This document shows positions 7,281 to 13,149 of a DNA stretch of 13,149 nt, in pieces. This stretch comes from DATKCN01 sp035513175 (GTDB taxonomy: Bacteria > Chloroflexota > Chloroflexia > Thermomicrobiales > CFX8), in contig DATKCN010000393.1 of NCBI GenBank assembly GCA_035513175.1, forward strand, positions 1 to 13,149, given 5' to 3'. The notes under the pieces were generated by a model. That model did no database searches. It was not told the DNA's origin and worked only from the letters and a program-made list of their open reading frames with translations. Position 1 is the stretch's first letter. Each line of letters opens with the position of its first letter. The translations under genes and the position numbers were made by a program.

Positions 7281-8744
7281 ATGCACAACGTAAGCGGGGG
7301 CGGCGTCCGCGGATTCGTGGAGGATCTGATCGATCAGGAAGACGACTTCGACCGCTGGTACGTCGATGTCGTCAAGCGTTCAGAGCTGGCTGACGACGCG
7401 CCCGTTCGAGGCTGCAAGGTCGTGCGACCCTACGGCTATGCGCTGTGGGAGAACATGCAGGCAGCGCTCGACCGACGCATCAAGGCGACGGGTGTTCAGA
7501 ACGCGTACTTCCCGATGCTGATTCCTGAGAGCATGCTCAACCGCGAGGCCGAGCACATCGAGGGATTTGCGCCGGAGGTTGCGTGGGTGACGCACGGCGG
7601 CAACCAGAAGTTGGAAGAGCGGCTGGCTATCCGGCCGACATCTGAAGCGATCATCTGTGGAATGTATGCGCGCTGGGTACAGTCCTATCGTGACCTGCCT
7701 ATTCTAATCAACCAGTGGTGTTCGGTGTTACGCTGGGAAGACCGGCCCCGAGCCTTCCTGCGCACGTCTGAATTTCTGTGGCAGGAGGGCCACACCTGTC
7801 ACGCCACGGCTGAAGAAGCTGAACGGCGCGCGTTGCAGATGCTGGAAGTGTATCGGGATTTCGTTGAAACCGAGTTAGCCATCCCGGTGATTTCGGGAGC
7901 AAAGAGCGAGAGCGAGAAATTCGCGGGCGCGCATAGAACCTACACGATCGAGGCAATGATGGGTGGCAAGTTCTGGGCTCTCCAGTCCGGGACATCGCAC
8001 GATCTCCGCGACCACTTTGGCAAGGTCTTCGATATTGAATTCCTTGATAGCGACGGCCAGCGCAAGCACGCGTTCAATACGAGCTGGGGCCTGAGCCACC
8101 GAACGATCGGCGCTATCGTCATGGTTCACGGAGATGACTCGGGGCTGAAGCTTCCACCTCGCGTTGCGCCGATACAGGCCGTCATCATCCCAATCTGGCG
8201 CAAAGAGGACGAGCGCGAGACCGTTGCAATGCATGTCAGCCGCGTGGAGCAAGCGCTCTCCGGCGTGCGGATCCACGTGGATCGGCGGGACGACAAGACG
8301 CCCGGCTGGAAGTTCAACGAATGGGAACTGCGCGGCGTGCCGCTGCGGATTGAGGTCGGCCCGCGGGATGTGCACAGTGGACAGGCGGTAGTCGTGCGCC
8401 GCGACACGCGCGAGAAGCTGGCAGTTTCCCTGGCCGAAATGCCAGAAACCGTGCCTACGCTGCTTTCGCAAATACAGTCGGACATGTTCGATAGTGCATT
8501 CACCCGGCAACGGGAACGTACGGCGAACGTGGACGATCTCGCTGAGCTCTACGAACGGGCACGCACGAACGCGGGATTCTCACTCGCCTGGTGGTGTGGA
8601 GACGCGGCGTGTGAAGACTCGGTGAAGACGGAATCACGGGCGACGATTCGCTGTCTCCCGTTCGATCAGCCTGCGGGCTCCGGCGCGTGCGTCGTGTGTG
8701 GCCGCGCCGCCTCCATGCTCGCGGTGTTCGCACGCGCATATTGA
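7281..8744 (+). CDS. proS: Prolyl-tRNA synthetase, archaeal/eukaryotic type
   Basis: This class II aminoacyl-tRNA synthetase attaches proline to tRNA-Pro. The 487-residue length and motifs fit the archaeal/eukaryotic-like ProRS type rather than the E. coli type of about 570 residues. Motif 1 region: residues 49-85 (RPYGYALWENMQ, FPMLIPESML). Motif 2: RWEDRPRAFLRTSEFLWQEGHT (151-172). Motif 3: GLSHRTIGAIVMVHGDDSGL (270-289). An anticodon-binding domain follows (about 297-400). The C-terminal domain has C439, C444, C470 and C473, a likely zinc site, and the chain ends in the family-typical Ala-Tyr. There is no insertion between motifs 2 and 3 for an INS editing domain. The ATG at 7281 is preceded by AAAAAGGA at good spacing; an ATG at 7265 is out of frame. 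The gene diverges from pfkA and converges on xseB with a 5-bp gap. Confidence 0.97.
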   Translation: MHNVSGGGVRGFVEDLIDQEDDFDRWYVDVVKRSELADDAPVRGCKVVRPYGYALWENMQAALDRRIKATGVQNAYFPMLIPESMLNREAEHIEGFAPEVAWVTHGGNQKLEERLAIRPTSEAIICGMYARWVQSYRDLPILINQWCSVLRWEDRPRAFLRTSEFLWQEGHTCHATAEEAERRALQMLEVYRDFVETELAIPVISGAKSESEKFAGAHRTYTIEAMMGGKFWALQSGTSHDLRDHFGKVFDIEFLDSDGQRKHAFNTSWGLSHRTIGAIVMVHGDDSGLKLPPRVAPIQAVIIPIWRKEDERETVAMHVSRVEQALSGVRIHVDRRDDKTPGWKFNEWELRGVPLRIEVGPRDVHSGQAVVVRRDTREKLAVSLAEMPETVPTLLSQIQSDMFDSAFTRQRERTANVDDLAELYERARTNAGFSLAWWCGDAACEDSVKTESRATIRCLPFDQPAGSGACVVCGRAASMLAVFARAY

Positions 8745-8749
8745 GCGAA

Positions 8750-9058
8750 CTATTCGTCGTCGATCAGATCCAGCAGATCCGCTTCGTCGTCGCCCAGCAG
8801 CAGCCTGGCGGCGTCGATGTCGGCGAATCGGTAGCTTGCTCCCGCTTCCTGCACTGCGCGTGAGCTCGCGTCGATCTTCTGAATGCGAAGCTCCGCCTCG
8901 TCGAGCAGCCGGTGGCATCCGTTTGCAAGCTCAACTGAGCGCTCATAGGCGTCGATGGCCTCCGACAGCGAAAGCGTCTCCAGTTCGAGCAACGCAACTT
9001 GCGCTTGAAGCTGCTCCATCATCGACTCGAACTGCTCGACCGGGTTCTGCGCGTTCAT
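8750..9058 (-). CDS. xseB: Exodeoxyribonuclease VII small subunit
   Basis: XseB is the small helical subunit that wraps the large subunit of exonuclease VII, which degrades single-stranded DNA. The approximately 102-residue product has the typical two-helix pattern: FESMMEQLQAQVALLE, then LSLSEAIDAYERSVELANGCHRLLDEAELRI split across two helices. It then carries an acidic C-terminal tail rich in Asp and Leu, longer than in the 80-residue E. coli protein. I prefer the ATG at 9058 because GGGGGTG sits 3-9 bases upstream. A GTG at 9064, whose GTGA overlaps the xseA stop, would add two residues but leaves almost no spacer. The gene ends the cluster; no terminator fits before the convergent proS stop 5 bp away. 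Confidence 0.93.
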   Translation of the reverse strand: MNAQNPVEQFESMMEQLQAQVALLELETLSLSEAIDAYERSVELANGCHRLLDEAELRIQKIDASSRAVQEAGASYRFADIDAARLLLGDDEADLLDLIDDE

Positions 9059-9060
9059 CG

Positions 9061-10260
9061 TCACCCCCGAACTCGTCGCGTGTTGACCGCTCCGTCGCTG
9101 AATGTCACAGTAAGCTCGTCGTGCTGCATTGCGTCACTTGCCAGCGCGATTCGCGCCGTTCCGTTTCCTTGAGTCGCGCTGACCACCGCGTAGCCCCGCC
9201 TCAGTACGTCACTCGGGTTCAGGAGGATCGCGCGGTCCGTTGCGCGCGCGACCAGCTCGCGCTGATGCGCCGCTGCGTCGAGCGCATATGCCGTCGCCTG
9301 CTCCACGAGCGAGTCGACATCCTGTTGGGCGCGGTTGACGCGTGTCATCGGGTTGCGGGACGCCAGCGACGCCCCGGCGGCGCCGATTGACGCGCGGCTA
9401 CTCAGCGCGGCTCGCGTTACGTGTAAACGGGCGTCTCGAACGCACTGGCCGGCCTGTGCCAGCAGGGCTCGCTGGTCCGGGACGCATAGCTCAGCAGCCG
9501 CGCTGGGAGTAGGGGCGCGCACATCCGCGACGAGGTCGGCGATGCAGGAATCGGTCTCGTGTCCGACGGCGCTGACGACCGGGACTTTGCACCGGAAAAT
9601 GGCGCGGGCGAGTGCCTCGTCGCTGAACGCCGCCAGATCCTCCATCGAGCCACCGCCGCGACCAATGATGATCACATCCGGCTCACTGCTTGCATCCAGC
9701 GCCTGAAGCGCTGCGATCAGGTCTTCGGCGGCGGTCGGGCCCTGAACCGCGCTGGGGGCGAACATCAGACGCACCAGCGGAAATCTACGAGTTATGACAT
9801 TCTGTATATCATGCCAGACTGCCCCCTGTTCCGATGTCACCACGCCGATGACGCTCGCCATCTCGGGGAGCGGCCGCTTGCGATCGACGGAAAACAATCC
9901 CTCGGCTTCCAGGCGACGGCGCGTGTCGTCAAACTGAAGCTGGAGGATTCCGATCCCTTCTGGAGCGACGTTGTCGACGATGAGTTGATAGTGCCCGCGC
10001 GACTCATAAATCGAGAATCGACCGTGGGCCAGAACGGCGTCGCCATTTCGCGGGAAAGCCAGGACACGGGCTCGACTACCCTTGAACAGGACGCAATTCA
10101 GCTGAACGCTGTCCGCGGTCAGTGAGAAGTATGAGTGGCCCGCGGCAGATGTGGACAGATTCGTGATCTCGCCCCGTACCCAGACGTCGCTGAGAACAGG
10201 GTCGAATTCGACGATCTCTTTCAGGTACGCGGTGATTTCCAGGACGCTCAGAATGCGCAT
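9061..10260 (-). CDS. xseA: Exodeoxyribonuclease VII large subunit
   Basis: This is the catalytic subunit of the ATP-independent single-strand exonuclease. The 399-residue chain is shorter than E. coli XseA (456) but complete. An N-terminal OB fold (about 5-100) includes VRGEITNLSTSAAGHSYFSL. The catalytic domain shows GVVTSEQGAVWHDI with D151, GRGGGSMEDLAAFSDEALARAI with R201, and SAVGHETDSCIADLVADVRAPTP with H234 and D237. These align, with a constant offset of four, to E. coli D155, R205, H238 and D241. A shorter coiled-coil region follows, which accounts for the reduced length. The ATG at 10260 starts MRILSVLEIT, the usual family N-terminus. It lies 8 bp after the accB stop, and xseB follows immediately. 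The Shine-Dalgarno sequence is weak. Confidence 0.97.
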   Translation of the reverse strand: MRILSVLEITAYLKEIVEFDPVLSDVWVRGEITNLSTSAAGHSYFSLTADSVQLNCVLFKGSRARVLAFPRNGDAVLAHGRFSIYESRGHYQLIVDNVAPEGIGILQLQFDDTRRRLEAEGLFSVDRKRPLPEMASVIGVVTSEQGAVWHDIQNVITRRFPLVRLMFAPSAVQGPTAAEDLIAALQALDASSEPDVIIIGRGGGSMEDLAAFSDEALARAIFRCKVPVVSAVGHETDSCIADLVADVRAPTPSAAAELCVPDQRALLAQAGQCVRDARLHVTRAALSSRASIGAAGASLASRNPMTRVNRAQQDVDSLVEQATAYALDAAAHQRELVARATDRAILLNPSDVLRRGYAVVSATQGNGTARIALASDAMQHDELTVTFSDGAVNTRRVRG

Positions 10261-10268
10261 CGCCGCAG

Positions 10269-10754
10269 CTACTGCGTGATGGGGTCGAGGCGAACGAGCG
10301 GACTACCGAACTCGACCGGTTGCGCGTTAGTCGCGACGAGTTCGACGACCGTCCCAGCCCGATCGGACGCGATTTCATTCATGATCTTCATTGCCTCGAT
10401 GATGCCGATCGTCTGGCCTTCCTCGATGTGATCGCCAGCAACGACAAACGGCGGTTCGCCGGGGGCGGGGCTGGAGTAGAATGTTCCGATCATCGGGGCC
10501 GTTACGAAATGCGTTCCGGTTCCATCGTCCTGTTGGTCAGCAGACTCAATCGGCTCAACGTCGGGTACGACGCGACCTGTCCGCGCAACAACCGATCCCT
10601 CCCCATGAGATCTCAGCGATACTCGAAGATCGTTGCATTCGAGATCGAGTCGCGCCATGTTGCCGGCGTTCATCATTGTGATAAGCGCGCGAACGAGGTT
10701 CTCGAGGCGCTGGTGCCCGGAAGCGCCGGCGTCATCATGATTCATCAAGCTCAT
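10269..10754 (-). CDS. accB: Biotin carboxyl carrier protein of acetyl-CoA carboxylase
   Basis: BCCP carries the biotin that shuttles CO2 between biotin carboxylase and carboxyltransferase in malonyl-CoA synthesis. With the ATG at 10754 the product has 161 residues. The helical N-terminus (about 14-30, RLENLVRALITMMN) precedes an acidic, variable linker. The biotinyl domain (about 83-160) contains TAPMIGTFYSSPAPGEPPF, the thumb-like feature of AccB, and EAMKIMNEI with the biotinylated Lys at residue 123. The frame stays open upstream to 10826, but that start would overlap efp by 41 bp. The ATG at 10754 has a GGGAG about 11 bases before it and leaves a 31-bp gap; an ATG at 10745 is also possible. 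The expected partner accC is not adjacent and must lie elsewhere. Confidence 0.94.
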   Translation of the reverse strand: MSLMNHDDAGASGHQRLENLVRALITMMNAGNMARLDLECNDLRVSLRSHGEGSVVARTGRVVPDVEPIESADQQDDGTGTHFVTAPMIGTFYSSPAPGEPPFVVAGDHIEEGQTIGIIEAMKIMNEIASDRAGTVVELVATNAQPVEFGSPLVRLDPITQ

Positions 10755-10785
10755 TTCAGCAGCGTCTCCCACGTCAACGGATGTC

Positions 10786-11346
10786 TCACGACACTCGCTC
10801 GAGATAGGCGCCGGAGCGAGTGTCAACTTTGACGATGTCGCCTTCGCTGACGAATAGCGGCACCGTTACTGTCAGCCCGGTTTCGAGTATTGCTGGTTTG
10901 GTGCCGCCAGTGGCGGTGTCACCCTTGTATCCGGGATCGGTCTGGGTCACTTCGAGCTGCACCGTAATTGGAATCTCGATGTCGATCGGCTCACCTTGAT
11001 ACGTGAGCACTTCGATTGTGTCGTTCTCTCGGATGTAGTTCAACGCGTCTCCCAGGGTTTCGCGTCCCAGCGAGAACTGGTCGAACGAATCGACATCCAT
11101 GAAGTTGTAGTGATCGTCCTCGGTGTACATGAACTGCGCTCGCTGACGCTCCAGTCGAACGAGTGGAAACTTGCTCCCAGCGTGGAATGTCTGTTGTGTC
11201 GTTGATCCGGTTCGTAGGTTGCGCATCGTAAGGCGCACAAATGCGCTCCCGCGCCCCTGCTTGACGTGCTGATACTCGATTACCCGCTGCAGCGTGCCCT
11301 CGTGCTCGATGATGATGCCCTTGCGTAATTCTCCGGTGTCAATCAT
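10786..11346 (-). CDS. efp: Elongation factor P, Arg32 type
   Basis: EF-P binds stalled ribosomes between the P and E sites and promotes peptide-bond formation at polyproline stretches. The 186-residue product shows the three-barrel layout: a KOW-like N-domain (1 to about 64), a central OB domain with QFMYTEDDHYNFMD, and a C-terminal OB domain with PGYKGDTATGGTKPAILETG. The functional loop reads VKQGRGSAF, with Arg32 at the tip where E. coli has the modified Lys34. Arg at this site occurs in Pseudomonas (rhamnosylated by EarP) and in Thermus thermophilus. No modification gene is visible here. The ATG at 11346 follows GGGAGA by about 8 bases. pepP ends 24 bp upstream and accB starts 31 bp downstream. 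Confidence 0.97.
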   Translation of the reverse strand: MIDTGELRKGIIIEHEGTLQRVIEYQHVKQGRGSAFVRLTMRNLRTGSTTQQTFHAGSKFPLVRLERQRAQFMYTEDDHYNFMDVDSFDQFSLGRETLGDALNYIRENDTIEVLTYQGEPIDIEIPITVQLEVTQTDPGYKGDTATGGTKPAILETGLTVTVPLFVSEGDIVKVDTRSGAYLERVS

Positions 11347-11370
11347 CAGTCAGTCTCCCGGCGGCATTAT

Positions 11371-12492
11371 TCAAATCTGCATCTTTGAAGCGGTCGTCAA
11401 CACTTCAATTCCATCCTCGGTGATCAGCACCACGTCCTCAACCCTGACACCACCCCAATCGGGAAGGTAAACGCCAGGCTCGACAGTGATGACGTTCCCG
11501 GCCGCGAGCACGTCCTTGGACTGTTTGGAAGCTGATGGCGCCTCGTGCACGCGAACCCCGACACCGTGGCCGAGACCGTGGGTAAACGCGTCGCCGTACC
11601 CGCGGGATGTAATGAAGTCGCGCGCGGCCGCGTCCATGTCTGTTCCACTCATGCCGGGTTGTATTCGTTCGAGAACCTGTTCGACCGCCTCGGCTACGAC
11701 CGGATAAACTTCCTGAAGTGTCGGGTCCGGATTACCGAACCATACAGTGCGGGTCAGGTCCGCGCAGTACCCCTGATATCGAGCGCCCATGTCGATGACA
11801 ATCGGCTCGCCCTGACGAATTCTGCGCTTGCCTGGTTCGTGATGCGGGCGAGCCGCATGCGTTCCAGCTGCAACGATCGTGGGAAACGATGGACCTTCGG
11901 CGCCTAGTTCGACCATCGCCATGTGAATGCGCCACGATACGTCCCACTCGCTGTCGCCGATCTGAATCGTCGGCGCGACACGCTCAAATGCCGCGTTTGT
12001 GATCTCGAACGCTCTCCGCAGCAGCGCGACCTCACTTGGGGACTTGACGGCTCGGAACGACTCGACAATTCCGTCGGCCGGCTCCCAAGCAATCGCCAGC
12101 GCGGATTTCTCGAGTTCCTCGTTGACGCCTCGAAACACGCCATCGAGCATCGCCTGGCTCTCATAACCAATGCGCTTCGCTCCGGACTCCGCAATCACCT
12201 TCGCGTCGGCTTCCGACCACGCGCCTTCTCTAGTGATGACACGAATGTGCGGCGCTTGTGACTCCGCCTGCGTCGTGTTTACCGAACCGGTAACGAGCGT
12301 CGCGGCGGTTGCCGTGATCAGCAAGTGACCCGACGATTCATTGGGCGCAATGTCCTCGCCTGTAAATCCGGTCAGGTAGACGCGGTTCGAGGGATGCGTG
12401 ACAAGGAGCCCGTCAAGGCCGCGAGCGCGAATCGCTTCTCGAACTCGATCAACTCGCTCGCTCGTCTCACTCAAGCTAATGCTTCTCCCCAT
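11371..12492 (-). CDS. pepP: M24-family metallopeptidase (Xaa-Pro aminopeptidase/dipeptidase type)
   Basis: This cytoplasmic pita-bread-fold peptidase probably cleaves peptides next to proline. The 373 residues comprise a creatinase-like N-domain (about 10-145, with HPSNRVYLTGFTGED) and a catalytic C-domain. All five dinuclear metal ligands are visible: D234 (VIDMGA), D245 (YCADLTRT), H309 (GLGHGVG), E338 (VEPGVY) and E352 (RVEDVV). Histidines at 217, 218 and 316 also fit the family. No signal peptide is present. The ATG at 12492 overlaps the aroQ 3' end by 17 bp but lacks a Shine-Dalgarno sequence. An in-frame TTG at 12474, about 10 bases after GGGGAG, is a serious alternative that removes six residues. 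Being next to efp is common for this peptidase. Whether it is an aminopeptidase or a prolidase cannot be decided from sequence. Confidence 0.92.
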   Translation of the reverse strand: MGRSISLSETSERVDRVREAIRARGLDGLLVTHPSNRVYLTGFTGEDIAPNESSGHLLITATAATLVTGSVNTTQAESQAPHIRVITREGAWSEADAKVIAESGAKRIGYESQAMLDGVFRGVNEELEKSALAIAWEPADGIVESFRAVKSPSEVALLRRAFEITNAAFERVAPTIQIGDSEWDVSWRIHMAMVELGAEGPSFPTIVAAGTHAARPHHEPGKRRIRQGEPIVIDMGARYQGYCADLTRTVWFGNPDPTLQEVYPVVAEAVEQVLERIQPGMSGTDMDAAARDFITSRGYGDAFTHGLGHGVGVRVHEAPSASKQSKDVLAAGNVITVEPGVYLPDWGGVRVEDVVLITEDGIEVLTTASKMQI

Positions 12493-12958
12493 CGATCATG
12501 TCGAGCAGATAGCGCAGCGCGAGAACATAGCCGCGCGGCCCAAGCCCCGCGATCGTGCCACGTGCAACAGGCGCGATGACCGAGTGATGCCGGAAAGGTT
12601 CGCGGGAGGCGATGTTCGACAGATGCACCTCGACCGTGGGGGCTGGCGCCGCTGCGATCGCGTCACGCAACGCGATGCTGGAGTGGGTCAGGGCCCCAGG
12701 ATTGATGATGATACCAGAAGCGCTCCAACCGTCCCGGTGAACGTGATCGATCAACGCGCCTTCATAGTTGGACTGATAGGACACAATGACCGCGCCCCGT
12801 CCCTCAGCCTCTTCTTGAAGCGTAGCGTCAATCTCGTCCAGCGTCGTCATCCCATAGATTTCGGGCTCACGGCGACCTAACAGGTTCAGGTTCGGCCCGT
12901 TCAAGACGAGAATGATGGGCTTGTCGCCGGCTGTTCGGCTGTCTCTCAACGTATCCAA
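12476..12958 (-). CDS. aroQ: Type II 3-dehydroquinate dehydratase
   Basis: AroQ converts 3-dehydroquinate to 3-dehydroshikimate, the third step of the shikimate pathway, and normally assembles as a dodecamer. The 160-residue product has all family motifs: LNGPNLNLLGRREPEIYG with Arg30 and the catalytic Tyr35, YQSNYEGALIDHVH, INPGALTHSS with Asn86, and VEVHLSNIASREPFRHHS with Glu110 and His112. The longest start is the TTG at 12958. A second TTG at 12949 forms a TTGA overlap with the stop of the upstream gene and has AGGGG 9 bases before it, so it is about equally likely; there is no ATG option before the conserved core. The 3' end overlaps the annotated pepP start. Confidence 0.95.
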   Translation of the reverse strand: MDTLRDSRTAGDKPIILVLNGPNLNLLGRREPEIYGMTTLDEIDATLQEEAEGRGAVIVSYQSNYEGALIDHVHRDGWSASGIIINPGALTHSSIALRDAIAAAPAPTVEVHLSNIASREPFRHHSVIAPVARGTIAGLGPRGYVLALRYLLDMIDGEKH

Positions 12959-13149
12959 CCCCTGTCCCTCAGCATCTCATTGCCGAGCAGTCCCAGCAGC
13001 ACCTCGGAAGGGGTGCCCGCGTATTCCGGATGATATTCGAAGCGAGCACGCTCAAAATATTGAACGAGATACGTGCGACCGTCTTCCGGGTTCACTTCCA
13101 TCAGCTCTTCCGTGAGCGGGAATCCGAAAGAATACAGTCCGCCTTGTCC
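12946..13149 (-). CDS. C-terminal fragment of a protein with a Chloroflexota-type tail module
   Basis: Reading in from the right edge on the minus strand gives 67 residues before a TGA at 12948-12946; the start lies outside the window. The fragment contains FGFPLTEEL, VQYFERARFEYHPE, and AGTPSEVLLGLLG followed by NEMLRDRGWIR. I recognise this module from the ends of many exported or cell-wall-associated Chloroflexota proteins, where it commonly follows repeats resembling LGFP modules. This recognition is from memory, not a search. The function is not established; an extracytoplasmic binding role is a guess. Its stop overlaps the aroQ start, so the gene is probably co-transcribed and translationally coupled with aroQ. 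The catalytic or targeting domains upstream cannot be seen. Confidence 0.8.
   Translation of the reverse strand, partial: GQGGLYSFGFPLTEELMEVNPEDGRTYLVQYFERARFEYHPEYAGTPSEVLLGLLGNEMLRDRGWIR

Noticed and set aside
10755..10826. Extended N-terminus of AccB from 10826
   Set aside because: It would overlap the efp 3' end by 41 bp, and the extra 24 residues do not look like a BCCP N-terminus. The ATG at 10754 has a GGGAG upstream.

Overview
The window is about 13 kb of densely packed, GC-rich (roughly 60% by eye) bacterial chromosome. It carries 12 protein genes and no RNA gene, mobile element, CRISPR array or phage signature that I can see. The best lineage clue is the gene fragment at the right edge (12946-13149, minus). 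It ends in a module containing VQYFERARFEYHPE and a GTPxEVLLGLLG segment, which I recognise from the C-termini of many exported Chloroflexota (Thermomicrobia-like) proteins. The archaeal/eukaryotic-type ProRS, the Arg32-type EF-P and the group III-like phosphofructokinase fit a deep-branching thermophile-related lineage. The phylum assignment is an inference.

Layout. (1) Plus strand, 1-4963: the 3' part of a DinG/XPD-family helicase gene, then glpX (class II fructose-1,6-bisphosphatase), then rho. A near-consensus sigma-70 promoter overlaps the glpX stop codon, so rho probably has its own transcript with a leader of about 200 nt. A hairpin plus T-run lies just after rho. (2) Minus strand, 7135-5041: pfkA overlaps a HypE-like AIR-synthase-family gene by 8 bp. 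This pair converges on rho. (3) A 145-bp divergent region (7136-7280) separates pfkA from proS and holds a TGCTATAAT extended -10 element facing proS. (4) proS (plus) meets xseB tail to tail with a 5-bp gap. (5) Minus strand, 13149-8750: a tight cluster transcribed as (Chloroflexota-tail gene)-aroQ-pepP-efp-accB-xseA-xseB, with overlaps or gaps of 31 bp or less throughout.

How the genes work together. The window is core housekeeping: nucleic-acid metabolism (DinG-like helicase, exonuclease VII), transcription termination (Rho), translation (ProRS, EF-P, which helps polyproline synthesis), fatty-acid initiation (BCCP), the shikimate pathway (AroQ), peptide turnover (M24 peptidase) and the opposed glycolytic and gluconeogenic steps (PfkA, GlpX). 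The aroQ-pepP-efp-accB...xseA-xseB order resembles a cluster known from Firmicutes and other bacteria, but accC, nusB and folD are absent between accB and xseA.

I do not see a convincing undescribed multi-gene system. The points most worth checking are the HypE-like protein without the C-terminal cysteine that is coupled to pfkA, the Chloroflexota-type tail module fused into the aroQ operon, the Arg32 EF-P, and the long rho leader together with the 163-residue low-complexity Rho N-terminus.
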